DNA of 64,000 nt from Maribacter sp. (GTDB taxonomy: Bacteria > Bacteroidota > Bacteroidia > Flavobacteriales > Flavobacteriaceae). A program made the translations under genes and the position numbers. The DNA is taken from positions 1 to 64,000 of the forward strand of contig DRFI01000021.1 of assembly GCA_011050675.1 (NCBI GenBank). The letters run 5' to 3'. Within the stretch, counting starts at the first letter, position 1. Each line of letters starts with the position of its first letter. Positions 33,919 through 43,376 of the stretch are shown here, one piece after another. A model generated the notes under the pieces. The model worked only from the letters and a program-made list of their open reading frames with translations, ran no database searches and was not told the DNA's origin.

Positions 33919-35286
33919 TTACCCAGCAATTAGTTTTTTAGTTAAATAATTAAATCGAAGATACAACATAATAGCCGATGCCGTTAATCCAGTAAGCAAT
34001 CCTATCCATATTCCTGTACTTTTTAAATCTGTATGAAGACATAAATAATAGCTTATTGGAAAACCTATTAACCAATATGAAATAAAGGTAATTACCGTTG
34101 GTATTTTAACATCTTGCAGACCACGTAATGCCCCTAGCACCACTACTTGAATTCCATCTGAAATTTGAAAGAAGGCTGCCACTAACAATAGTTCTGCTGC
34201 GATAACCAAAACTTCAGTATTATCAGCAAAATTAGTCATATCATCAATATCTAAGTACAATGACGGAAACCAATGCCTACCTATTAAGAATAGCGCCGCA
34301 AATATAATTTCTAGAAAGAATGTCAATAAAAATATAGATTGAGCAATTCGCCTAAGCTCTTTAAAATTTGTCAACCCTTTTTGGTTTCCCACACGGATCA
34401 TGGCTGCTATACCTAACCCCATACCGAACATAAATGTCATACTACTTAAGTTCAATGCTATTTGGTTTGCCGCTTGAGCATTTTTACCAAGAACACCACT
34501 TAACCATACTGCCGAGGTGAAAATACCAACTTCAAAAAACATTTGTAAAGAAGAAGGAAAACCTAATTCAATAATTTTTTTAATTACCGTTTTTTCAATT
34601 TTAGCAAAATTGAATCCAGTCACATAGTATTTAAACTTTTCCTTAGTTTTTAGAATGAACCACAGATAAAACACCATAAAGATTCTAGAAACCAATGTAC
34701 CTATAGCGGCACCTACGATACCCATTTCAGGAAAACCAAAATTACCGAATATCAATAGGTAGTTTAAAAGTATATTGATGACATTGGCAGCAATCGTCGC
34801 ATACATTGGGTATTTTGTCTGCGAGAGTCCTTCAGAGAATTGCTTAAATGCTTGAAAAATTATTAAAGGCACTAATGAGAAAGCTACCAAATCTAAATAT
34901 GGCAAAGCAAGGTCAACAACCTCTATGGGCTGTTTCATAGCATACATAATAGGCTTAGCCAATAAAATAAGTCCAAAAAGTGTTAAACCTAAAACGGTAC
35001 ACAGCACCAAACCGTGTTTTAATGCACTTTTCGCATGTTCTTTATGACCTGCCCCATCGGCTTCTGCCACCAAAGGAGTAATTGCAGTTGAAAAACCAAT
35101 ACCTAAGGACATTGCTATGAAAACGAAGCTATTACCTAAAGATACCGCTGCTAATTCTGCGGTCCCCAATTGCCCTACCATGATATTATCTGCCAATTGA
35201 ACGAATGTATGACCTAACATTCCTAAAATAACAGGTACGGAAAGCTTAATATTATAACGAAATTCTTTGGTGTAATTCTGTAACAA
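33919..35286 (-). CDS. MATE family efflux transporter
   Basis: A 455-residue cation-coupled multidrug exporter of the MATE family with twelve helices in two halves. GHTFVQLADNIMVGQLGTAELAA contains the N-lobe hallmark, and GFPSSLQMFFEVGIFTSAVW starts the second half. The start codon is TTG (35286). An in-frame TAG lies two codons upstream and the N-terminal helix needs these residues, so no better start exists. A -7 element lies 22 bases before it. Single gene; the substrate is not inferable. Confidence 0.93.
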   Translation of the reverse strand: MLQNYTKEFRYNIKLSVPVILGMLGHTFVQLADNIMVGQLGTAELAAVSLGNSFVFIAMSLGIGFSTAITPLVAEADGAGHKEHAKSALKHGLVLCTVLGLTLFGLILLAKPIMYAMKQPIEVVDLALPYLDLVAFSLVPLIIFQAFKQFSEGLSQTKYPMYATIAANVINILLNYLLIFGNFGFPEMGIVGAAIGTLVSRIFMVFYLWFILKTKEKFKYYVTGFNFAKIEKTVIKKIIELGFPSSLQMFFEVGIFTSAVWLSGVLGKNAQAANQIALNLSSMTFMFGMGLGIAAMIRVGNQKGLTNFKELRRIAQSIFLLTFFLEIIFAALFLIGRHWFPSLYLDIDDMTNFADNTEVLVIAAELLLVAAFFQISDGIQVVVLGALRGLQDVKIPTVITFISYWLIGFPISYYLCLHTDLKSTGIWIGLLTGLTASAIMLYLRFNYLTKKLIAG

Positions 35287-35307
35287 AACCTAAAAATAAA
35301 ATTTTGT

Positions 35308-35315
35308 CAAAGGTA
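35308..35315 (-). promoter_or_regulatory. -7 promoter element for the MATE gene
   Basis: TACCTTTG on the minus strand matches TAnnTTTG and lies 22 bases before the TTG start, supporting that start. Confidence 0.5.
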
Positions 35316-35431
35316 CCGTTAATTGAACGATTTAGGTTCTGTATAATTAGGTAAAAATGAACTGCATATTGAATTAATTAAAAACAAAATAAGGGATTAT
35401 TCATCCAATAGTTCGAGCTAACAATTCTAAA

Positions 35432-35590
35432 CAAACACATTACTAATTAATTGACATTCAAAACTATACAATATCTAAATCTATACACAAACACATTAAC
35501 TTAAGCCAACATTAAACTTATACTGCCTATATATACATTTATAGAATACTATAACACCCAACCAGGTCGTTATATATATCAAACACATCA
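35432..35590 (+). repeat. Three direct copies of CAAACACATTA in the gap before a response regulator
   Basis: The gene-free stretch 35287-35612 holds CAAACACATTA at 35432-35442 and 35488-35498 and CAAACACATCA at 35580-35590, all in the same orientation. The spacing is 56 and 92 bases. The last copy ends 22 bases before the regulator ATG. Apart from these and the MATE promoter I see no other structure in the 326 bases. Confidence 0.4.
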
Positions 35591-35612
35591 ATTACCATTA
35601 ATTATTAATCTT

Positions 35613-36017
35613 ATGATTCAAGATCCATTAGTTTGGATTATCGACGATGACGATATCTCAAAATACGTTATGAAACGATATCTCAAACAATTATCCATAA
35701 CTAAAATTGTTGATTTTCCAGATTCGATTCAACCATTAAAGTTATTAAACGAGAATTACGATGCTTTAGATAAATTGCCTGATACTATTTTTCTTGACCT
35801 GCATATGCCAATATTAAACGGCTTTGATTTTCTAAAAGAATTTCAAGAAATTGCAACGAAAATTGATAAAAAAATTGATATTATCATGCTTACTTCTTCT
35901 ATTAATTCTGAAGACGTTGACCACGCCAAATCGTTTCCTGAAATAACAGATTATTTCATTAAACCAATAAAGCATAGAGATTTAGCTAGAGTTATGAGTA
36001 CTAAACTAAAGTCGTAA
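35613..36017 (+). CDS. Stand-alone response regulator receiver
   Basis: A 134-residue single-domain receiver. The acidic pocket is IIDDDD (residues 9-14), the phosphorylated Asp is Asp62 in FLDLHMP, followed by the Thr/Ser switch in MLTSS and the Lys in FIKPIK. There is no output domain, so it must act through protein contact or phosphotransfer. No kinase gene is adjacent; the HisKA_2 kinase at 5981 and the PAS kinase at 43866 are in the window but separate. Convergent with mazG with three bases between stops. Confidence 0.93.
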   Translation: MIQDPLVWIIDDDDISKYVMKRYLKQLSITKIVDFPDSIQPLKLLNENYDALDKLPDTIFLDLHMPILNGFDFLKEFQEIATKIDKKIDIIMLTSSINSEDVDHAKSFPEITDYFIKPIKHRDLARVMSTKLKS

Positions 36018-36020
36018 AAC

Positions 36021-36797
36021 CTAGTCTTTAGTTTTTGCTTCGTTCCAATAAACATCCATTTCCTCTAAAGACATATCTCTTAATTCTTTACCCTTTTCTT
36101 TAGCAGTGGCCTCTAGGTATTGAAAACGTTTTATGAACTTTTTATTGGTACGCTCAAGTGCATTTTCAGGATTTACACCAAGAAATCTAGCATAATTAAT
36201 CATAGAGAAAAGGACATCTCCAAATTCAGCTTCAATTTTTTCTTTATTGCCGGCATCTACCTCAACTTGCAATTCGCCTAACTCTTCCTGTACTTTCTCA
36301 AAAACTTGTTTTGGCTCTTCCCAATCGAAACCAACACCAGCAACTTTATCTTGTATTCTACTTGCTTTAACCAGGGCAGGCAAACTTCTTGGAACTCCTT
36401 CTAAAACACTTTTCTTACCTTCTTTTAATTTAATCTGTTCCCAATTTCGTTTTACATCTTCGGCATCTATCACTTTAACATCACCATAAATATGAGGATG
36501 TCTATTAATCAGTTTATCACAAATAGCATTGGCTACATCTGCGATATCAAAATCATTAGTTTCAGATCCAATTTTTGAATAAAAAATTATGTGAAGAAGA
36601 ACATCTCCCAATTCCATCTTTACCTCATTAAGGTCATTATCTAAAATAGCATCACCTAATTCATAAGTTTCCTCAATAGTTAAGTGCCTAAGCGATTGCA
36701 TGGTCTGCTTTTGATCCCAAGGGCATTGCTCTCGCAACTCATCCATTATCGTTAACAATCTATCAAATGCCTGTAATTGTTCTTCCCTACTGTTCAT
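36021..36797 (-). CDS. mazG: Nucleoside triphosphate pyrophosphohydrolase MazG
   Basis: A 258-residue house-cleaning enzyme that hydrolyses (d)NTPs to monophosphate and pyrophosphate. Two MazG domains are visible, each with the metal-binding EExxE...ExxD pattern: LRHLTIEETYELGDAI with VKMELGDVLLHIIFYSKIG in the first half, and ELGELQVEVDAG with AEFGDVLFSMINYARFLG in the second. The full bacterial length is present. CPWDQKQT near the N-terminus is a family hallmark. Transcribed alone. Confidence 0.96.
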   Translation of the reverse strand: MNSREEQLQAFDRLLTIMDELREQCPWDQKQTMQSLRHLTIEETYELGDAILDNDLNEVKMELGDVLLHIIFYSKIGSETNDFDIADVANAICDKLINRHPHIYGDVKVIDAEDVKRNWEQIKLKEGKKSVLEGVPRSLPALVKASRIQDKVAGVGFDWEEPKQVFEKVQEELGELQVEVDAGNKEKIEAEFGDVLFSMINYARFLGVNPENALERTNKKFIKRFQYLEATAKEKGKELRDMSLEEMDVYWNEAKTKD

Positions 36798-36962
36798 GCG
36801 TGATATTTTTACAAAAATACATAACCACTAATTGCCCTACTAAAAATCCTGTTTAGTTTTTGTACATTTAAAATCGCAAGATTTATTGTCAATAATTTTA
36901 TTAATCAAGAGGTTATATCTTGCAAAATCAACAACAAACAACAACACTTTTATACCAAACCA

Positions 36963-37796
36963 ATGAATACACGAAGAAATTTTCTTAAAAATGCCAGTTT
37001 ACTAAGTGCTTCAACCTTACTAATGCCTCAGTTTAGTATGGCAACTATTAAAAACGCTAGTTACGGAGTACAATTATATTCTTTTAGAGATGCTATGCTA
37101 GAAAATCCTAAGGCTACTTTAGAGAAAATCGCAAGCCTAGGATTTAAGGAAATTGAAAGTGCAGGTTCTAAATTGGGTTACTATTACGGATTAACACCTT
37201 CTGAAATGGGTAAAACCTGTAGAGCTCTAGGCATGACCCTTACCAGTGGACATGTACGTTTAGACGACAAATTTGAACAAACTATGGCAGATGCTGTCGC
37301 TTCTGGACAAGAGTATGTGATATGCTCATCAATGCCAACCGACGGACAAACAGTAGATAACTACAAAAAAGTAGCAGAGCAATTTAATGTTGCAGGTGAA
37401 GCGTGTAAAAAATTGGGATTAAAATTTGGTTATCATAATCACGAATATGAATTTGAATCGGAAAACGGACAAATTCTTTATGATGTCTTAATGGATAATA
37501 CTCAAGAAGATTTAGTACATATGGAATTGGATCTTGGTTGGGTAGTTGTTGCCGGCAAAGAACCGCTTCATTACTTTGAAAAGTACCCTGGTAGATTTCC
37601 ACTTTGGCATTTAAAAGACATGGATATTCATGGAAAGGAAAGTACCGAATTCGGCAAAGGTATACTTGATATAGAATTAATGCTTAAAAACAAAGACCTT
37701 TCTGGAGTTAAGCATATCTATATAGAACAAGAAGAATATGCTAACACCCCTGTTGAAAGCATGCGCCATAACATGAATTACTTGAAGAATATATAA
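36963..37796 (+). CDS. Tat-exported sugar isomerase/epimerase (TIM barrel)
   Basis: A 277-residue xylose-isomerase-like TIM-barrel protein. The N-terminus NTRRNFLKNASLL is a twin-arginine signal, cleaved after about residue 27. The barrel has YGVQLYSFRD, FKEIESAG, FGYHNHEYEF with metal-binding His/Glu, MELDLGWVVVAG and PLWHLKDMD. It probably acts on a periplasmic sugar or keto sugar. It lies 11 bases before a gluconolactonase-like lipoprotein gene, so the two form an operon acting on oxidised sugars. Confidence 0.9.
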   Translation: MNTRRNFLKNASLLSASTLLMPQFSMATIKNASYGVQLYSFRDAMLENPKATLEKIASLGFKEIESAGSKLGYYYGLTPSEMGKTCRALGMTLTSGHVRLDDKFEQTMADAVASGQEYVICSSMPTDGQTVDNYKKVAEQFNVAGEACKKLGLKFGYHNHEYEFESENGQILYDVLMDNTQEDLVHMELDLGWVVVAGKEPLHYFEKYPGRFPLWHLKDMDIHGKESTEFGKGILDIELMLKNKDLSGVKHIYIEQEEYANTPVESMRHNMNYLKNI

Positions 37797-37807
37797 AAAT
37801 AGTAACT

Positions 37808-38710
37808 ATGGAATATAAACTTCAATTCTTCAGTGCAATACTACTGACTGCCTTTATCACTTCATGCAAAGCAAAACAATCTTCTGTTGTTGAAGAAGAT
37901 GCTAAGCTAGTTCAAGTGTCAAACGAATATAGTTTTACCGAAGGCCCTGCATCTGATAAATTCGGTAACGTTTACTTTACCGACCAACCAAATGACAAAA
38001 TTGTAAAGTGGAATGCGGTAGACAATTCTCTAAGTGTTTTTAAAGAACCAGCAGGTAGAGCCAACGGATTATATTTTGACCATAATGACAAATTATTGGC
38101 AGCTGCCGATGAAAACAATGAGCTATGGCGAATTGACTCTAACGGAAACATAGATACCTTAATTACTACTTTTAAAGGCAAAAAATTAAATGGACCTAAT
38201 GATATTTGGGTCGATTTAAATGGAGGTATTTATTTTACCGATCCTTATTACCAAAGAGAATATTGGTCTAGAACTTCCGCAGACATTAAAGAAAAGAATG
38301 TGTACTATATTTCACCAGATTTAGAACAAGTTTCCATAGTAGCGGAAGGCTTAACCCAACCTAACGGAATTATAGGAACACCTGATGGCAAAACACTTTA
38401 TGTTGCAGATAATGGAGATAAAAAAACATATTCCTTTAGCATTCAAAAAAATGGAAAGCTAAATAATCGCAAGCTATTTACAGCTATGGGATCAGATGGT
38501 ATGACCATAGACGACCAAGGCAATATCTATTTAACAGGTGAAGGGGTTACTATCTTGAATGAAAATGGAGAACAGATACATCATATTCCAGTGGATGAGA
38601 AATGGACAGCCAACGTTACTTTTGGTGGTGAAAACCAAGACATCCTATTTATTACCGCTATGGGTTCTATTTATACCCTAAAAATGAATGTAAAAGGCGT
38701 AAGATATTAG
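37808..38710 (+). CDS. SMP-30/gluconolactonase-like lipoprotein
   Basis: A 300-residue six-bladed beta-propeller of the SMP-30/gluconolactonase/LRE family. The signal ends at a lipobox-like TAFITSC (Cys20). Conserved metal and active-site segments are FTEGPASDKFGNVYFTD, GPNDIWVDLNGGIYFTDPYY, QPNGIIGTPDGKTLYVADNG and GSDGMTIDDQGNIYL. Members hydrolyse sugar lactones. Encoded after the Tat-exported isomerase with 11 bases between. Convergent with the following unknown lipoprotein gene, two bases apart. Confidence 0.9.
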   Translation: MEYKLQFFSAILLTAFITSCKAKQSSVVEEDAKLVQVSNEYSFTEGPASDKFGNVYFTDQPNDKIVKWNAVDNSLSVFKEPAGRANGLYFDHNDKLLAAADENNELWRIDSNGNIDTLITTFKGKKLNGPNDIWVDLNGGIYFTDPYYQREYWSRTSADIKEKNVYYISPDLEQVSIVAEGLTQPNGIIGTPDGKTLYVADNGDKKTYSFSIQKNGKLNNRKLFTAMGSDGMTIDDQGNIYLTGEGVTILNENGEQIHHIPVDEKWTANVTFGGENQDILFITAMGSIYTLKMNVKGVRY

Positions 38711-38712
38711 AC

Positions 38713-39177
38713 TTATTGTTTCGTAAACTTTCTATTGAGTACACCTGGTAAATTTTCACTAATACCTTCTGTTAATACTGAATTATTAAGTGCCATATCA
38801 CCAAATTCTGTAGAGTTTAAATTAAGACTACTCCCCTGAAAAGACCACTTACCGGTGAAGCTATTTGTTCTACCACAACGAATTGCATAAAAATCGCTGG
38901 TTACATTGGTAATATCTAAATCAACTAAATCTAAAGTCCAGGTGTTATCAACATTAATTACCAAAGTACCACTTAAACATTCGAGTTCATCGAGCATGTT
39001 GTTTGAAGAAACACCATCTTCATTGACATCTTGAGCTACATTAATATTAATTTCTGTCAAATTATAAGTTCCAATAACTAACGCGTTATTGTCTACTGCA
39101 TCATCACTTACATCAGAAGAACAACTCGACAAAAGCATAACCAAAGAGATAAAAAAGAAGTACGTGTATTTATTCAT
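38713..39177 (-). CDS. Lipocalin-like lipoprotein of unknown function
   Basis: A 154-residue lipoprotein with lipobox MLLSSC (Cys19). The mature protein reads like a small lipocalin-like beta-barrel of the sort common in Flavobacteriia: IGTYNLTEI at the start, the CLSGTLVINVDNTWTLDL strand pair, a second Cys in YAIRCGRTN that could disulfide-bond with the first, and TGKWSFQGSSLNL. No function is known. Single gene with 262 gene-free upstream bases in which I see no clear promoter or repeat. Confidence 0.75.
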   Translation of the reverse strand: MNKYTYFFFISLVMLLSSCSSDVSDDAVDNNALVIGTYNLTEININVAQDVNEDGVSSNNMLDELECLSGTLVINVDNTWTLDLVDLDITNVTSDFYAIRCGRTNSFTGKWSFQGSSLNLNSTEFGDMALNNSVLTEGISENLPGVLNRKFTKQ

Positions 39178-39439
39178 AGATGTGACTTAATTACTTAATC
39201 TATAATTGAAGGTAGTTAAAACATTTAAGTGTTTTTAGAAAAGACCTTAAAGAACTAACGATTAAAAAATATATCTCAGTCATCATTATTTTCAAACTTC
39301 TACAGTCCAAATTTCACCAACGTTATATTCAAATTCACACATTTAAACATTGATTGTTATCTATTACAGAACAAACGGTTATAAAACTTAATAATTCCTC
39401 TATTTTCTTTATCTTAAACCATTCAAATTTAACCAACCC

Positions 39440-40171
39440 ATGATTACATATATTTTTGAATTTATTGGTACGACAATGCTAATTTTAATAGGAAATGGTA
39501 TTGTTGCCAACCTTGTTTTAAAAGGCACAAAAGGTGCAGATTCTGGCTGGGTAGGCATATCTCTCGCATGGGGTATTGCTGTATTCATTGGAGTATTCAT
39601 TTCAGCCGATGCTAGTGGCGCACACCTTAACCCAGCCGTAAGCATTGGACTTGCGGTAGCAGGAAAATTTTCTTGGGCATTGGTACCTGGCTATATTGTT
39701 GCACAAATATTAGGCGCTATGATGGGTAACCTTTTAGTATGGCTTACTTATAAAAAACAATACGAAGCAACCGAAGATGCCGGTGCTATTTTAGCCACAT
39801 TCTCTACACAACCCGCTATACGAAGTCCGTTTTGGAATCTGGTAACTGAAATAATAGGAGCATTTGCACTAGTTTTTGGTGTCTTTTATATCGCAGGTGG
39901 AACTATGGGCGATAGCGATATTTCATTAGGCTCTCTAGACGCATTACCTGTTGCACTTTTAGTAATGGGAATTGGTTTTGGTTTGGGTGGTCCAACGGGT
40001 TATGCCATTAATCCTGCACGAGATTTTGGTCCGCGATTACTACACTCCATACTTCCTATTAGAAATAAAGGAAAAAGTGATTGGAGCTACGCTTGGGTTC
40101 CTATAATTGGACCAATTATAGGCGGAGTATTAGCAGCCGCATTATTTATGTTAATCGAAACAATTCAATAA
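39440..40171 (+). CDS. MIP family channel, aquaglyceroporin type
   Basis: A 243-residue six-helix channel. Both NPA loops are present: SGAHLNPAVSIG and GYAINPARDFGPRL. The Asp after the second NPAR is typical of glycerol facilitators and not of strict aquaporins. It is the first of four closely spaced plus-strand genes (esterase, SGNH, GH20), which suggests it carries a small polyol or another product of their action. No glycerol kinase gene is adjacent. Confidence 0.94.
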   Translation: MITYIFEFIGTTMLILIGNGIVANLVLKGTKGADSGWVGISLAWGIAVFIGVFISADASGAHLNPAVSIGLAVAGKFSWALVPGYIVAQILGAMMGNLLVWLTYKKQYEATEDAGAILATFSTQPAIRSPFWNLVTEIIGAFALVFGVFYIAGGTMGDSDISLGSLDALPVALLVMGIGFGLGGPTGYAINPARDFGPRLLHSILPIRNKGKSDWSYAWVPIIGPIIGGVLAAALFMLIETIQ

Positions 40172-40182
40172 AATTGAGACAT

Positions 40183-41058
40183 ATGAAACATTTTATTTTA
40201 CTTACTTGTATTTTTATCTCTATGAATATACTTGCCCAGAAAATGGTAGACTTACCATTTGAAGCCAATGCAGATGTAACTTGGACAACAGCAGAAAATG
40301 AATATCACTCAGATATTTGGAATACTAAAGTAGTAACCAATGTAGCTATACCACGATTAGAGGTTTATGAAGCTGACCAACCAAATGGTACTAGTGTCAT
40401 TGTTGCACCAGGTGGCGGACTCTATGGTTTAAGTATCAATAGCGAAGGTAGAGATGTTGCAAAATGGCTAAATAAAAAAGGGATAACCGCATTTGTTCTT
40501 AAATATAGATTAGTACCTACAGGTGTAGATGGTATTAAAGAAATTACAGATGAAGGCACTACCGATCCTGCAAAGATTGGTGAAAGGGTAACTCCTGTTT
40601 TACCCCTATCTATTGCAGATGGTCTTTCTGCTATTACCTACGTTAGAACTAATGCCAATGAAATGAAATTGGACCCTAATAAAATTGGTTTTATGGGCTT
40701 TTCAGCCGGTGGAGCTGTAACCATGGGCGTAACTTTTAATTATACAGAAGAAAACAAACCAAATTTTATAGTTCCTGTTTATCCATGGATGACCGTTATG
40801 GGCGAATATACCGTACCACAAGATGCGCCACCAATGTTAGTCATCTGTGCTTCGGATGATCCATTGGGATTAGCAAAGCCTAGCACAGAATTATATTCTG
40901 CATGGTTAACAAATGGTAAAAATACCGGAATGCACATGTACTCTAAAGGTGGTCATGGTTTTGGAATGAAAACCCAAAATCTTGCATCTGACGATTGGAT
41001 ATCGCAGTTTCACAAATGGGCAATTACAGAAGGATTAACAGTAACCACCAATAAATAA
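40183..41058 (+). CDS. Secreted alpha/beta hydrolase (acetyl-esterase-like)
   Basis: A 291-residue exported hydrolase. The start is the ATG at 40183, 11 bases after the aquaporin stop, giving a signal peptide MKHFILLTCIFISMNILAQ. An in-frame upstream extension would lie inside the channel gene. The oxyanion region is VIVAPGGGLYGL, the nucleophile elbow GFSAGGAV, and the catalytic His is in GGHGFGM. It resembles carbohydrate acetyl-esterases and BD-FAE-like lipases. In this neighbourhood de-acetylation of a glycan is plausible. Confidence 0.9.
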   Translation: MKHFILLTCIFISMNILAQKMVDLPFEANADVTWTTAENEYHSDIWNTKVVTNVAIPRLEVYEADQPNGTSVIVAPGGGLYGLSINSEGRDVAKWLNKKGITAFVLKYRLVPTGVDGIKEITDEGTTDPAKIGERVTPVLPLSIADGLSAITYVRTNANEMKLDPNKIGFMGFSAGGAVTMGVTFNYTEENKPNFIVPVYPWMTVMGEYTVPQDAPPMLVICASDDPLGLAKPSTELYSAWLTNGKNTGMHMYSKGGHGFGMKTQNLASDDWISQFHKWAITEGLTVTTNK

Positions 41059-41063
41059 TAAAA

Positions 41064-41753
41064 ATGCTTAGAACATTACCTTTTATAAAGAGTTTGAAAA
41101 AAATTGAAGTATTAACAGCCTGTATATTCTTTATATCGCTAGCCAGTTTCGCTCAAACACAAAATGTTTTTACAAATGAAGTAAAAGATATTACCAAGAA
41201 ATACGATAGCATTTGGGATTCTAGTAAAGAGACTATAGTTTTTACCGGTAGCTCTAGCGTGCGTTTATGGAAAAAATTAGAGAGGGAGTTTCCTAATCAT
41301 CAAATTGTAAATAGCGGTTTTGGAGGTTCACAAGCATCAGACTTACTGTTATTTATTGATGAATTAATTTTATCCTACAATCCTAAAAAAGTATTTATAT
41401 ACGAGGGTGATAATGATTTATGGTCTAAAAAAAGACCTGCGAATGTTCTTGATACGACCGCAGAGATCATCGGTCGAATAAAAGCGAACAACCCATCTAC
41501 CCAAATTATATTAATAGCGGCTAAGCCCAGTATTAGTAGATGGAAAATCCGCAGAAAATATAAAAGGTTAAATAGAAAAATGGAGCGTTTTACTAAAAAC
41601 GATCCTCAGTTGTACTACGTAGATGTATGGAATCCTATGTTGAACAAACGTAAACTAATAACCAATATTTTTATTGAAGACGGCCTACATATGAACCAGA
41701 AAGGTTATGATATTTGGTATGAAGCCATGAAAGATTTAGTAAACCAACCATAA
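41064..41753 (+). CDS. Secreted SGNH/GDSL hydrolase
   Basis: A 229-residue SGNH hydrolase with a hydrophobic signal segment (residues 17-30, ending SFAQ). Block I is FTGSSSVRLWKKL with the nucleophile Ser, block II has NSGFGGSQ, block III YEGDND and block V DGLHMNQKGY with the catalytic Asp/His. It is one of two adjacent esterases between an aquaglyceroporin and a GH20 hexosaminidase, so a glycan-esterase role is favoured. Only five bases separate it from the preceding gene. Confidence 0.9.
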   Translation: MLRTLPFIKSLKKIEVLTACIFFISLASFAQTQNVFTNEVKDITKKYDSIWDSSKETIVFTGSSSVRLWKKLEREFPNHQIVNSGFGGSQASDLLLFIDELILSYNPKKVFIYEGDNDLWSKKRPANVLDTTAEIIGRIKANNPSTQIILIAAKPSISRWKIRRKYKRLNRKMERFTKNDPQLYYVDVWNPMLNKRKLITNIFIEDGLHMNQKGYDIWYEAMKDLVNQP

Positions 41754-41762
41754 TTACACAAA

Positions 41763-43376
41763 ATGATGAAGACCTTTTTTATTAGAAGTCTATTTTTTGC
41801 AAGTTTAGCTATATTGCTAGTTGCTTGCGCTGAAGAAAAGAAAGAAAGAATTGCTATGCCGACGACAGATCTCTCTAAAATTAGCTTAATTCCAAAGCCT
41901 TTAAAAACAATACCGACCAACTCGGCATTTGCCCTAGACCAGTTTACGGCAATATACACTTCTAAAAATGCAACAGGTTTTGAAGAAGTAGGTACGTTTT
42001 TAGCAGATAAGCTTAAAAGCAAAATAAACCTTACCATACCAGTAAATTCTGAAGGTGCAAATACGATAGAAAGAGTTATTTACATTAACCAGAGTGATAG
42101 CACAGATTTAGATTCACCAGAGGCATATCAGTTATATATAAATCAAGATTCTATAATAATCAACTCTAATACTGCAGAAGGTGCTTTTAGAGGTATACAG
42201 ACCTTAAGACAGTTAGTACCATTAGAAAGTAACGATACTTTAGCGCTTCAAAAAATATGGCCAGTACCGTCAGGTAAGATTATAGATAATCCTAATTTTG
42301 GATATAGAGGTTCTATGCTAGATGTTGCAAGACACTTTTTCAGTGTTGATGATGTTAAAAAATATATTGACATCTTGGCTTACTATAAAATAAATGTCCT
42401 GCACTTACACCTTAGTGATGATCAGGGTTGGAGAATAGAAATAAAATCTTGGCCAAAATTAACCGAGGTTGGTGGTAGTACTGAAGTTGGTGGCGAGTCT
42501 GGCGGATTCTACACCCAAGAAGATTATAAAGAAATAGTTAGGTATGCTGCAGAAAGATATATGACCATTATTCCTGAAATTGACATGCCAGGGCATACTA
42601 ATGCTGCGTCCGTTTCATATCCGTTTTTAAATGGTAACGGCAAGACACCAAAACTGTACGAAGGTATGCGCGTTGGTTTCAGCACATTTGACACTCATAA
42701 GGACACTGTTTATGCTTTTATAGATGATGTGGTAAGAGAAATCTCTGCTATAACTCCTGGTCCATATTTTCACGTTGGTGGGGATGAAAGCCATGTAACC
42801 AAGAAAAGTGATTATATCTATTTTATAGATAAGGTTGAAAAAATTGTTCAGAAGCACGGTAAAAGAATGATCGGTTGGGATGAAGTTGCCGTTGCACATG
42901 TTGACTCTACTTCTATCTCTCAATGGTGGGCAAGTGAAGAAAATGCCAAAAAAGCTGTAGACAAAGGAATGAAGATCATTGTATCTCCTGCAAAGAAAGC
43001 ATATTTGGATATGGAGTATGATACCCTTTCTAAATTTGGACTACACTGGGCAGCATATATACCTGTAGATACAGCATATATTTGGACACCAGAAGAATAC
43101 GGTATACCGTTAGAAAATATTTTAGGTGTAGAAGCACCACTTTGGTCAGAAACTATTAGCAATATAGATGAATTAGAATACCTAGCTTTCCCTAGAATTA
43201 TTGGTTATTCTGAATTAAGCTGGAGTACTAAAGAAAATAGGGACTGGGAAAATTATAAAGTTAGATTGGCAGACCAAGCACCTTTTCTTGATAGAATGGA
43301 TGTCAAGTATTATCCGTCACCATTAATAGATTGGAAGAAGAGCGATTTCACTTATGAAACCATAGAAAAAGACTGA
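41763..43376 (+). CDS. GH20 beta-N-acetylhexosaminidase lipoprotein
   Basis: A 537-residue glycoside hydrolase family 20 enzyme that removes terminal GlcNAc or GalNAc. A lipobox at AILLVAC (Cys21) anchors it. A GH20b-like N-terminal domain (about 40-165) precedes the catalytic barrel. RHFFSVDDVKKYIDIL, LHLHLSDDQGWRIEIKSWP and the catalytic Asp-Glu pair in HVGGDESHV are visible, as are WDEV and the Trp-rich QWW segment. Last gene of the four-gene run. The stop codon lies inside the first copy of a perfect 28-bp tandem duplication. Confidence 0.97.
   Translation: MMKTFFIRSLFFASLAILLVACAEEKKERIAMPTTDLSKISLIPKPLKTIPTNSAFALDQFTAIYTSKNATGFEEVGTFLADKLKSKINLTIPVNSEGANTIERVIYINQSDSTDLDSPEAYQLYINQDSIIINSNTAEGAFRGIQTLRQLVPLESNDTLALQKIWPVPSGKIIDNPNFGYRGSMLDVARHFFSVDDVKKYIDILAYYKINVLHLHLSDDQGWRIEIKSWPKLTEVGGSTEVGGESGGFYTQEDYKEIVRYAAERYMTIIPEIDMPGHTNAASVSYPFLNGNGKTPKLYEGMRVGFSTFDTHKDTVYAFIDDVVREISAITPGPYFHVGGDESHVTKKSDYIYFIDKVEKIVQKHGKRMIGWDEVAVAHVDSTSISQWWASEENAKKAVDKGMKIIVSPAKKAYLDMEYDTLSKFGLHWAAYIPVDTAYIWTPEEYGIPLENILGVEAPLWSETISNIDELEYLAFPRIIGYSELSWSTKENRDWENYKVRLADQAPFLDRMDVKYYPSPLIDWKKSDFTYETIEKD

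Noticed and set aside
36876-36923. Inverted GCAAGAT/ATCTTGC before the Tat-exported isomerase gene
   Set aside because: Seven-base arms with a 34-base spacer are weak, and no other support was found.
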